From contig NZ_FOXS01000001.1 in assembly GCF_900115775.1 (NCBI RefSeq), forward strand, positions 1,488,001-1,552,000: a DNA stretch of 64,000 nt, given 5' to 3'. The DNA is from Hymenobacter arizonensis (GTDB lineage: Bacteria; Bacteroidota; Bacteroidia; Cytophagales; Hymenobacteraceae). Within the stretch, counting starts at the first letter, position 1. Each line of letters starts with the position of its first letter. The translations under genes were made by a program, and so were the position numbers. Positions 50,961 to 59,143 of this stretch are shown here, in pieces. The notes under the pieces are model-generated. The model worked only from the letters and a program-made list of their open reading frames with translations. It did no database searches and was not told where the DNA came from.

Positions 50961-51851
50961 ATGAATGCTGTCGAAATCGGAAAGAACCGCTTCATCGGAG
51001 CCGGTCACCCCGCCTACATCATCGCCGAAATCGGCATCAACCACAACGGGTCGCTGGACCTGGCCAAGCAGCTCATTGCCGAGGCCGTGCGCGCCGGCTG
51101 CGATGCCGTGAAGTTTCAGAAGCGTACCCCCGAGCTGTGCGTGCCCAAAGACCAGTGGGAAAAGGAGCGCGACACCCCCTGGGGCCGCATGACCTACATC
51201 GACTACAAGCGCCGCACCGAGTTCGGCATCGAAGAATACACCGCCATCGACGACTATTGCCGGGCCTTGGGCGTGGACTGGTTTGCCTCCTGCTGGGACG
51301 AGCCCTCCGTCGATTTCATGGAGCAGTTTAAGCCCGTGCTCTACAAAATGGCCTCCGCTTCCCTCACCGACCGGCCCCTGCTCGACCGCGTGCGCGCCAC
51401 CGGCCGGCCGCTTATGCTCAGCACCGGCATGTCGACGCTGAACGAAATCAACCAGGCCGTGGAATGGGTCGGACATCAGGACCTGATGATTGCCCACTCC
51501 ACTTCCTCCTACCCCTGCCCGCCCCAGGAGCTGAACCTGCGCATGGTGCCCGCCCTGCAAGCCATGTTCCCCACCACGCCCATTGGCTACTCGGGCCACG
51601 AAACCGGCTTGGCCACCACCGTGGCGGCAGTAGCCCTGGGTGCCTGCTTTGTGGAGCGCCACTTCACCCTGGACCGCGCCATGTGGGGCTCCGACCATGC
51701 CGCTTCGGTGGAGCCCGGTGGCATGGCCAAGCTCGTGCGCGACATCCGCGACGTGGAAGCCGGCTTCGGCGACGGCATCAAGAAGGTGTACGACAGCGAA
51801 CTGGAGCCGCGCCGCCGGCTCCGGCGCGAGCAGTCGTCGGTGGGTGCCTAG
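50961..51851 (+). CDS. NeuB-like ulosonic acid synthase without SAF domain
   Basis: A 296-residue barrel that condenses phosphoenolpyruvate with an aldose to make a 3-deoxy-ulosonic acid. It has AEIGINHNGSLDLAKQLI at the start, DAVKFQKRTPE with a PEP-binding Lys, WFASCWDE, STGMSTLNEI, STSSYPCP, IGYSGHETG and ERHFTLDR. NeuB, LegI and PseI proteins normally run to about 340-350 residues with a C-terminal antifreeze-like (SAF) domain that covers the active site of the partner subunit. This gene ends after the barrel (KKVYDSELEPRRRLRRE), so that lid is missing or encoded elsewhere. Substrate unknown; it may be phosphorylated, given the KdsC-like neighbour. Confidence 0.9.
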   Translation: MNAVEIGKNRFIGAGHPAYIIAEIGINHNGSLDLAKQLIAEAVRAGCDAVKFQKRTPELCVPKDQWEKERDTPWGRMTYIDYKRRTEFGIEEYTAIDDYCRALGVDWFASCWDEPSVDFMEQFKPVLYKMASASLTDRPLLDRVRATGRPLMLSTGMSTLNEINQAVEWVGHQDLMIAHSTSSYPCPPQELNLRMVPALQAMFPTTPIGYSGHETGLATTVAAVALGACFVERHFTLDRAMWGSDHAASVEPGGMAKLVRDIRDVEAGFGDGIKKVYDSELEPRRRLRREQSSVGA

Positions 51852-51945
51852 GGCCCCGGCCGATAAAATTGCAGCTTCTGAAAAACAAAACGCGGCTGAG
51901 GGCGTCTGAAACAAGGAATGTTTTGGCAACTAGCTGGCTGAGGAT

Positions 51946-52863
51946 ATGAAACAAGTCGAAATCGTCACCACGGCCATCCTGCTAAGCTGGGTGGTCGTGG
52001 TCATTATGCTGGAGCGGCGCTTTCCCTACCGCAAGGGACTGCCGTTTTTCCGCGAGGGCTTCTGGACCGATTTGGTGCTCTACACCCTCGTGCAAAGCTT
52101 CTTCCTGAAGATTATCATCTTCGACTACATCATCCTGCCCCTCGACCAGCACTTTTCGTTTTCGAAGCTGAACTTCGTCACCGGCTGGCCGGTGTGGGTG
52201 CAGGTGCTGTTTTTCCTGATTACCCACGACTTCTACATCTACTGGTTTCACCGCTGGCAGCACCACAGCCCCGTGCTGTGGCGCACCCACGAGGCGCACC
52301 ACTCCGGCAAGCAGGTCGACTGGCTGGCGGGCTCCCGCTCCCACGCCGTCGAAATCCTCATCAACCAAACCATAGAGTTTGCGCCCATCATTTTGCTGGG
52401 GGCCGACCCGGTGGTGGTGCCCATCAAGGCGCTGATTGATGCGGTGTGGGGCATCTGGATTCACTCGAACGTCGACGTGAAATCCGGGCGGCTGCAGTAT
52501 TTCTTCAACGGCCCCGAGATGCACCTCTGGCACCACGCCGACCACCAGGAAGTATACCACGCCAATTTCTCGACTAAGTTCGCGTTCTGGGACTGGATGT
52601 TTGGCACCGCTTACCTGCCCGGCCACAAGCCGGATAAGTGGGGCCTCTACTACGCCTTTCCCAAGGACTATTTCATGCAGCACGTGTTTTCGGTGAAGCG
52701 CTTCGATGACCGGGAGCTGCAGCGGCGCTATCCATTTTACCGGCGCTACCAGCTGTTTTTGCCGGTGCTGGGGCGCCGTCTGCGCACCCTGGCCAAGCGA
52801 CGCGGCCCCGGCAGCACACCAGTCGTGACCACCGACACCAATCCCTCAAGAGTTTCGGCCTAA
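51946..52863 (+). CDS. Sterol desaturase / fatty acid hydroxylase family membrane protein
   Basis: A 305-residue di-iron membrane enzyme with hydrophobic segments at about 7-23, 42-66, 83-103 and 140-170. Three His clusters characteristic of the family: HRWQHH, HEAHHS and HLWHHADH, with the lone His in THDFYIYW before them. Such enzymes hydroxylate or desaturate lipid chains. It follows the ulosonic acid synthase by 94 bp in the same direction; it might modify a lipid carrier or lipid A-like anchor for the glycan, or be merely adjacent. Confidence 0.9.
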   Translation: MKQVEIVTTAILLSWVVVVIMLERRFPYRKGLPFFREGFWTDLVLYTLVQSFFLKIIIFDYIILPLDQHFSFSKLNFVTGWPVWVQVLFFLITHDFYIYWFHRWQHHSPVLWRTHEAHHSGKQVDWLAGSRSHAVEILINQTIEFAPIILLGADPVVVPIKALIDAVWGIWIHSNVDVKSGRLQYFFNGPEMHLWHHADHQEVYHANFSTKFAFWDWMFGTAYLPGHKPDKWGLYYAFPKDYFMQHVFSVKRFDDRELQRRYPFYRRYQLFLPVLGRRLRTLAKRRGPGSTPVVTTDTNPSRVSA

Positions 52864-52894
52864 GCCGCTCTTTCCTTTTCTAGTACGCGTACTT

Positions 52895-53260
52895 ATGCAT
52901 TGGTTTTACTTATTCGTGGCTTCGCTGTTGGAGGTCTGCTGGACCTATAGTTTGAAAGCCCTGAATATGCAGAAAATCAAGGAAGTGGATTGGGTAAACT
53001 CGCTATCGGAGCCTTCCACCCTCGCGCCCATTATTCCCCTGCTGGCCTACATCGCCTTCGGGCTCGGCAATGTCATTTTCCTCTCGATGGCCATGCGCCA
53101 GATTCCCACGGCCACGGCCTATGCTGCGTGGATGGCACTGGCGGTAGTCGGCCTGATGGTAGTTGACTCCCTCGTGCTGAAGCAGCCGTTTACGCTTCAA
53201 CACTTGTTCTTTACCAGCCTCATCATCATTGGGGTAATGGGGTTGCGACGTCTGTCGTAA
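52895..53260 (+). CDS. Small multidrug resistance (SMR) family transporter
   Basis: A 121-residue, four-helix membrane protein. The essential Glu of the EmrE type is at position 13 (SLLEVCWTYSLK), and IPTATAYAAWMALAVVG matches the SMR helix-3 signature. SMR proteins exchange cationic compounds or guanidinium with protons; relatives of the fold (ArnE/ArnF) flip lipid-linked sugars. A loop of about 10 extra residues between helices 1 and 2 (NMQKIKEVDWVNSLSEPST) is longer than in EmrE. It is last in the sugar cluster, 31 bp after the hydroxylase gene, and followed by a strong terminator. Confidence 0.88.
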   Translation: MHWFYLFVASLLEVCWTYSLKALNMQKIKEVDWVNSLSEPSTLAPIIPLLAYIAFGLGNVIFLSMAMRQIPTATAYAAWMALAVVGLMVVDSLVLKQPFTLQHLFFTSLIIIGVMGLRRLS

Positions 53261-53291
53261 GCTTCAGGTAACTGGCCCAAAGTATTCACAC

Positions 53292-53327
53292 AAAAAGACC
53301 GGCAGCTTGGCAGCTGCCGGTCTTTTT
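53292..53327. terminator. Bidirectional terminator closing the sugar cluster
   Basis: AAAAAGACCGGCAGCT/AGCTGCCGGTCTTTTT, 16-bp perfect stem with TGGC loop and T runs both ways. It serves the sugar cluster (+) and the T9SS gene (-), which converge here. Confidence 0.95.
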
Positions 53328-53343
53328 GTTCACCCTGGCTTGG

Positions 53344-56300
53344 CTATTTCTTCAGCACCAAGCGCTGCGTCTGAATCGACTTGTCGGTAATCAGACGAAC
53401 CATGTACACACCTTCGGCCAAATCGCGGCCTTCAATCTGGAAGCGGTAGGCCGTTCCAGCCTCGGCCACGCCGGTGGCCACTTTGCTCACCACACGGCCG
53501 CTCATATCCAGCACTTGCAGGTTGTAGCGCTCTGATTTGCCGAGCGTGAACTCTACCGAAGCCTGATACGAGAAGGGGTTCGGGTAGATGCCCATGGCTC
53601 TTTCAGCTGCGCTGCCATCGCCCAAGGTCAGGCTGGCCGTGGTGGCCGAGGTACCGCCCATGGGGCAGCCCGCGTTGTTGTAGGAATCCAGCGTGCTAGC
53701 CAGCGAGCCAGCAGTGGCATTCATATAAGCAGCGTTTACATCGACGATGAGTTTCGCAGTGTTGCCTTCGTACATCGGGTTGTAGTTCACATCGTTGCTG
53801 CAGATGTTCAGCAGCGCTGCTACCGATTGCCGGGCCAGGTTCTCGATGCCGCCACCGCCCAGGTTGAGGGCCTCCAGTAGGTTGAGGCTCCGAACTTGGC
53901 TGGGGGCGCTGGTGAACACCGAGCCGTAGAGCGTAGTGGTGCTATAAGTATTGCACCAGCGGTCGGTGTGGTTTTTCCAGTAACCCAGCGTGCACCCTTG
54001 GATGGGGCAAATGGGCGCGGGATTCACGGTTATTGGCGTGCCGGGCGACATGCAAGCAGGGCCAGGGCCGGCAGTGCTGAGCCGCGTCAGGCTGTAGATG
54101 CCGGGCTCTACACTGGTGAAAATACCCGTGGTGTTGCTAACTGCGGCCCGTACCGGGTTGGTGCCGGTGAGGTAGTACGCAAAGCCTCCTACTGGCGAAG
54201 TCACGTTCACGGTACCCGTTGCCACCGTGCAGGTTGGCTGCACCACCGTGCCTGCTGGAGCAGTTGGCGTGATGGGCTGTGGCTGGATTTGGATGTTTGC
54301 GGGGAGGGAAGTGCAAGCCCCCAGGGTTGCAGTAAGCGAGTACTGCGAGCCGCCGGGCAAATTCGGGAATATGCCCGTGGTGTTTGATACCGGTGCCCGC
54401 GCAGGCAAGGTGCCAGTCAGGGTGTAAGTGTAGCCGGCTACGGGGTTGTTAACGGACAGCGAGCCAGTTGCCACCGTGCAGGTTGGCTGCGTGATAGTGA
54501 ACTGCGGAGTAGCAGGCGTAACCGGCTGCGGATTCACAGTGAGTATAGTGGGCGGCGAGGTGCAGCGAGCGGCATTGGTAGCCGTCAGGCGGTAATCGCC
54601 AGGGGCCAGGTTGGCGAAGCTGAAGGGTGCCGCGGCGGCAGTGCGCGTAGTGGTAGCGGGGCTGGGGCCGGTCAGCGTGTAGGTGTAGCCGGCAATGGGC
54701 GCCGTAACGCTAATCGTGCCGGTGGCTACGGCGCAAGTGGGCTGCGCCACCGTGCCCATTGGAGGCATAACATTGCACACCGGGGGCTGGCCAGTGAAGC
54801 GGCAGTTGTCGAAGAGTTCGTTGATGGCGCTCACTGCAGCGTTGATATCGCTGTGGCTGGGCAGGCCACTGGCACCGCTCAGAGCTTGGTTAGCAAGGTT
54901 CAGCAGGTTGGCCACGGTGGCACCTCCAGTAGCGTTGAGGTAAGTGATAACCGACTGCGGTATGGTGCGCGTGACTACGTCGGTGAGGATGGGCTGGGCA
55001 TCGTTGCCGCAGGAGGTAGCCCCATAGGTAACCATTGTTGGGGTCAACTGCACCCCGCCCAGGTTGGCGTCGAGGCGGGTGTTCAGGCTCAGGGTCAGGG
55101 TCTGGCCAATGAGCACGTTGTTGAAGCGGTCGGTTCTGCTGTCGAGTACCGATGTCAGGTTGCCGGTGCAGCCGTTCTGGTTGCCTAAGCTGCTGGGGAA
55201 GGCGCTGGCCGTTCCGCCAGCAGGCAGGTGGGCGATGATGCAGTCGGCCTGGTTGCTCAGGAAGGTGATGGTACGGGAGCCAAAACCAATGGTGAGCGAG
55301 CCCTGAGCCAGGAGTGAGTTAACCAAGTCGGTACGGCGGGGACCGCCGCAGAACCGGCCGTTGGCATTGCCGTAACCGCCCTGCGTAAGGGTGCAGAACT
55401 TGCCAAAGCAGTCACTGGGCGTGCCATTAACGGTTACGGAAGTACCGCCCGATGTGCAGCTGCCGAGGGTAGCGGTGAGGTTATACACACCACTGGCCAC
55501 CCCGCTGAAGATACCAGTAGTGCTGGTAATGGATGCCCGCACAGGAGCGGTGCCGGTGAGGGTATACGTGTAGGTGTTGTTGGGGCTAGTTACGTTGATG
55601 GTCCCTGTTGGGGTAACGCACGTGGGCTGCACAACGGTAGCAGTAGGCGCGCCGGGGGTCGCCAGCTCGGGGCTCACCACTACGCTGCGTGCGCCGGATA
55701 CACAGCCGGCTGCGGTGGTAGCCGTCAGGCTGTAAGTGCCGGGGGCCAGATTAGCGAAGCTATAGGGGGCTGCGCTAGCGGTGCGGGCGGTAGTAGCCGG
55801 GCTCGGTCCAGTCAGGGTATACGTGTAGCCGGCAATGGGCTCACTGACGCTAATAGTGCCGGTGGCTACCGTGCATGTAGGCTGCACCACCGTGGCTACA
55901 GGCACGGCAGGAGTGCCGGGCTGCGGGTTCACCACAATTGGGCTGGGCGCGCTGGCCGAGCAGGCTCCTACCGTAGCTGTCAGGGTATAAGACCCGGGAG
56001 CCACGTTGCTAAACACGCCGTTTACAGCCGTTAGAGTGGGGCCGCCGCTGGTCAGCGTGTAGGTCACCCCGCTCACGGGCGAAGTCACCGTCACAGTGCC
56101 ACTGCCCGACAGGCAGGTTGGTTGCACTACGGTTGCGGCTGGAGTGGCTGGAGTTACGGGTTGCGGGTTCACCACCACGCTAACCGGTCCGGCTACACAG
56201 CCGGCAGCATTGCTGGCCGTCAGGCTGTAGGTGCCGGGGGCCAGATTGGCGAAGCTATAAGGGTTCGTGCTAGCAGTGCGGACGGTAGTAGCCGGGCTCG

Positions 56301-57771
56301 GCCCAGTCAGGGTGTAGGTTACTCCGGAAGCCGGAGAGGTAATGTTTACTGTGCCGGTGGCCACTGAGCACGTAGGCTGCACCACCGTAGCTGCTGGCGT
56401 GGCAGGAGTGCCGGGCTGCGGGTTCACCACAATGGGGCTGGGCGCACTAGTAGAACAGATCCCAAGGGTAGCCGTCAGGGTATAGGAACCCGGAGCCACA
56501 TTGCTGAACACGCCGCTAACCGCCGTCAGGGTCGTGCCGCCGCTGGTCAGCGTGTAGACCACCCCGCTCACGGGCGAAGTCACGTTCACGGTGCCGCTGC
56601 CCGAAACGCAGGTGGGCTGCACCACGGTAGCTGCCGGTACGCCGGGCGAGGGCAATTTGCCCTGGATAGTGAAGGATGTAGGGCCCGAGATGCAGCCGTC
56701 GGTGCTCCGAGCCCTAAGCGTATGCGGCCCGGCGCTTAGGTTGGCATAGCCGCCCGCAGGGTAACCAGCATACGCCCCACCGTCGAGGCTAAACTCCAGG
56801 CCCGCAGTGCTTGAGGTGATGGTGGCCACCGAACCCGCGGTGCAGGTAGCCGCACTCACGCTCACAGTAGGAGCAGCGGGCGTGGGCAGAGGCGTCAGGA
56901 CAATAGGCCCGGCAGTGTAAGTGCAGCGCGTTGGGCTCGAGGCATCCCGAACGATTACGCTGTAACTACCGGCCGAAAGACCACTGAAAGTGGCGTTGTT
57001 CTGATAAGACGAGCCTCCGTTGATGCTGTACTCATAAGGACCAGTACCGCCACTGGCACTAACCGTGATGCTGCCTCCCGTGCAAGTTGGAGCAGCGCTC
57101 AACGAAGCGGTCAGCGGGGTTTTAATTAAAATAGAAGGAGCGGTTCCGCATTTGGGGGCAATTTTAGATGGGTCGAGTGGGCATTGCCGGGCTGCACCAT
57201 CGGAGGCGTCAGTCCAGGCCAGGTAGAGGTCAGTTAGGGTCAAGGTTTGGCCACATACATAGGTAATGGGTTGAAGGGTACCTCCGGTGGGGGTGCCCGA
57301 CGTAAAAGATGTAATTGTGTTGGCGGGCACAGGACCTACGCAACCCGTAATGCTTTCAGTAGTGGTTACACCCGCGCTTGTTGTTCGGGTTATGGTACCA
57401 AAAAAGGCAAAAGAGGTTCGTATTGAGCCCGTTTTGTTGTTAATGGCTATGGTCAGCGGCGCCGTGATTGGGGTACCGGGTGCACAGGTGGGGCACCCTG
57501 GCCCCGCCACAGACGCCGATTCTACCACCAGGTCCTTGGAAGTACAGCGGTCGGCCGGTGGCAGATTGAATGTACTTGTCTGTGCTAGTGCTGAACCAGA
57601 GAATGATAATACCGTGAACACAAATAGCAGAAAGTGCAGCCAGCTCGTGGCCACTTTAATCCCTCTGGAGGCAATACTGGCCCTCAGGGGCAGCGCGGAA
57701 GTATATGTCCTGACTGGGACCGGGCAACATCCGCTTTGCGAAAGATTAGGTGTGAGGCGTGTAATTCTCAT
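53344..57771 (-). CDS. Large secreted protein with SprB-like repeats and T9SS sorting domain
   Basis: A 1475-residue surface protein. A signal-like hydrophobic stretch lies near residues 44-62 (LHFLLFVFTVLSFSGSALAQ). After an N-terminal domain (about 65-375) come eight units of about 75-85 residues, five at about 377-785 and three at about 1000-1250, each with [A/T]VVQPTC, [A/S]TGT[V/I]xVTSP and GxYxLTAT, resembling SprB repeats of gliding adhesins. Between and after them lie two Cys-containing domains starting CTLTQGGYGNANGRFCGG (about 787) and CTLGYWKNHTDRWC (about 1260). The last 80 residues (MGIYPNPF...GVYMVRL...RLVLKK) are a T9SS type A sorting signal. The ATG at 57771 is chosen because the longer frame crosses noncoding sequence; a later start nearer the signal peptide is possible. 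Likely adhesin or matrix protein. Confidence 0.88.
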   Translation of the reverse strand: MRITRLTPNLSQSGCCPVPVRTYTSALPLRASIASRGIKVATSWLHFLLFVFTVLSFSGSALAQTSTFNLPPADRCTSKDLVVESASVAGPGCPTCAPGTPITAPLTIAINNKTGSIRTSFAFFGTITRTTSAGVTTTESITGCVGPVPANTITSFTSGTPTGGTLQPITYVCGQTLTLTDLYLAWTDASDGAARQCPLDPSKIAPKCGTAPSILIKTPLTASLSAAPTCTGGSITVSASGGTGPYEYSINGGSSYQNNATFSGLSAGSYSVIVRDASSPTRCTYTAGPIVLTPLPTPAAPTVSVSAATCTAGSVATITSSTAGLEFSLDGGAYAGYPAGGYANLSAGPHTLRARSTDGCISGPTSFTIQGKLPSPGVPAATVVQPTCVSGSGTVNVTSPVSGVVYTLTSGGTTLTAVSGVFSNVAPGSYTLTATLGICSTSAPSPIVVNPQPGTPATPAATVVQPTCSVATGTVNITSPASGVTYTLTGPSPATTVRTASTNPYSFANLAPGTYSLTASNAAGCVAGPVSVVVNPQPVTPATPAATVVQPTCLSGSGTVTVTSPVSGVTYTLTSGGPTLTAVNGVFSNVAPGSYTLTATVGACSASAPSPIVVNPQPGTPAVPVATVVQPTCTVATGTISVSEPIAGYTYTLTGPSPATTARTASAAPYSFANLAPGTYSLTATTAAGCVSGARSVVVSPELATPGAPTATVVQPTCVTPTGTINVTSPNNTYTYTLTGTAPVRASITSTTGIFSGVASGVYNLTATLGSCTSGGTSVTVNGTPSDCFGKFCTLTQGGYGNANGRFCGGPRRTDLVNSLLAQGSLTIGFGSRTITFLSNQADCIIAHLPAGGTASAFPSSLGNQNGCTGNLTSVLDSRTDRFNNVLIGQTLTLSLNTRLDANLGGVQLTPTMVTYGATSCGNDAQPILTDVVTRTIPQSVITYLNATGGATVANLLNLANQALSGASGLPSHSDINAAVSAINELFDNCRFTGQPPVCNVMPPMGTVAQPTCAVATGTISVTAPIAGYTYTLTGPSPATTTRTAAAAPFSFANLAPGDYRLTATNAARCTSPPTILTVNPQPVTPATPQFTITQPTCTVATGSLSVNNPVAGYTYTLTGTLPARAPVSNTTGIFPNLPGGSQYSLTATLGACTSLPANIQIQPQPITPTAPAGTVVQPTCTVATGTVNVTSPVGGFAYYLTGTNPVRAAVSNTTGIFTSVEPGIYSLTRLSTAGPGPACMSPGTPITVNPAPICPIQGCTLGYWKNHTDRWCNTYSTTTLYGSVFTSAPSQVRSLNLLEALNLGGGGIENLARQSVAALLNICSNDVNYNPMYEGNTAKLIVDVNAAYMNATAGSLASTLDSYNNAGCPMGGTSATTASLTLGDGSAAERAMGIYPNPFSYQASVEFTLGKSERYNLQVLDMSGRVVSKVATGVAEAGTAYRFQIEGRDLAEGVYMVRLITDKSIQTQRLVLKK

Positions 57772-58543
57772 GATTACATAAGTGAAAGTGAAAAGGGTAA
57801 AAAATTGAATTGGGGATAAACCCTGCCAGACAGCAGTTGGCCTGGGGTGCACACACAGTGCCCCGGCGCTCACAGCGCTAAAATCGCAGGGCAAAAAAGC
57901 CCTGTTTCATAGCTGACAGCTATGAAAAGCCCATACATGGTGATGTTATTTGGGGTCTACCTGCGCTGGCCCTGAAGCATTTTCGGGCGCAAGCATTAAG
58001 ACGCACTCTGCAATCGACACTAAGCTTCGCCCGACTTATTCGGGTCATTTGTCAGTGCTTTTGTCCGTTACTCCGCCCATAGTCTTGGTCGGCACGCGAG
58101 GTCATGAACCATAGCTGAACTGTTGCACACAGAAGACTATAGTTTTTCTTTAGAGTACCCTAAGTTAACAACACTAATTACCTAAATCAACATTTTTCCA
58201 ATAATTATTTTAATTATTTTACTTGTTATGTCTATAATTTATGGTTTAATAACCATTATCTACCTGATACTAATGATTTATGCTTCGTTCTTTGATGAGT
58301 CTGCAATTGTCAGAGCAATCCCTCCCTCTCTCCTCGTTACTTTGAAATCCTGGCCGTGAGGTTTCGTGACTTTGCGCGACAACATACCTGCTCGAAGTCT
58401 GCTTTATGCTGACTAGCAAGCTATGTGCTACCAACTATCCTGCTCCTAAGTCATGGAATTTGCTATTCAGCAAAGCAAAGTCAATAGGCCGCCGGTGGCT
58501 TAAGTCTTCTCGTAAGAAGCCTTGTCCATCATAGTTACCAGTA
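57772..58543. other. Long AT-rich divergent gap
   Basis: 772 bp between the T9SS gene (-) and the 2H phosphoesterase gene (+). Most of 58130-58300 is very A/T-rich. I see no gene. The only clear structure is the palindrome at 57905-57927. Confidence 0.55.
57905..57927. promoter_or_regulatory. Palindrome, possible operator
   Basis: TTTCATAGCT-GAC-AGCTATGAAA, two perfect 10-bp halves, 134 bp upstream of the T9SS gene start. It is the size of a binding site for a dimeric regulator; no T run, so not a usual terminator. Confidence 0.35.
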
Positions 58544-59086
58544 ATGAAGACGCTCTACCTGGTTGCGCTCCTCCCACTCGAGCCCGTGTTTTCCGAAACC
58601 TGGGCGCTAAAGCAGGAGGTGCATCGCCTTACCGGCAGCCGCAATGCTGTGCGCCTGCCGCCCCATATCACCCTAGTGCCCCCGCTGCGGGCCGACGACG
58701 ACTTTGAAGCCCGCTGCACAGCCTCGCTTGCTGCTTTCGCCGCAACACAGCCGTCCTTCCGGGTCGGGCTCAGCAATTTTGCCTGGTTCGGCAATCGCAC
58801 GCTTTTCGTACATGTGAGTGAGCCCGCCTCTGCAAAGCAATTCCACGCGGCCCTCATGGAGTGGTGCCGCACCCAGCTGCCCGACGTCAAGCCTGAAAGC
58901 CGACCATTTACGCCCCACCTTACCCTGGCCACCCGCGACCTGCCCCCCGCCCAGGTTCCGGAACTGCGCCAGCTCTTTGCCGCTCGCACCTACGAGGCCA
59001 CCTTCGAGGTGCGCACCTTCACGCTCTTTCGCCACAACGGGCAGCAGTGGGAATCCCGCGCCACCTTCGAGCTGGCAGGCGGGTAA
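58544..59086 (+). CDS. 2H phosphoesterase / 2'-5' RNA ligase family protein
   Basis: A 180-residue cytoplasmic protein with two H-x-T-x motifs in the right places: His41 in PHITLVPP and His125 in TPHLTLATRD. Together they form the active site of the 2H superfamily (LigT/ThpR), whose members act on cyclic phosphates, 2'-5' linked RNA or nucleotide derivatives. Length matches the family. Substrate unknown. It stands alone, converging on the glycosidase gene at 59144. Confidence 0.9.
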   Translation: MKTLYLVALLPLEPVFSETWALKQEVHRLTGSRNAVRLPPHITLVPPLRADDDFEARCTASLAAFAATQPSFRVGLSNFAWFGNRTLFVHVSEPASAKQFHAALMEWCRTQLPDVKPESRPFTPHLTLATRDLPPAQVPELRQLFAARTYEATFEVRTFTLFRHNGQQWESRATFELAGG

Positions 59087-59143
59087 AGCTACTGGCCGCG
59101 GTGCAGCAAGAGCACTGCGGCGCCATCCAAAAGTCTTACCGCC

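Noticed and set aside
53896-55573. Plus-strand open frames opposite the T9SS protein gene
   Set aside because: They arise from the periodic repeats of the minus-strand gene and show repeated Val/Pro/Gly patterns without domains.
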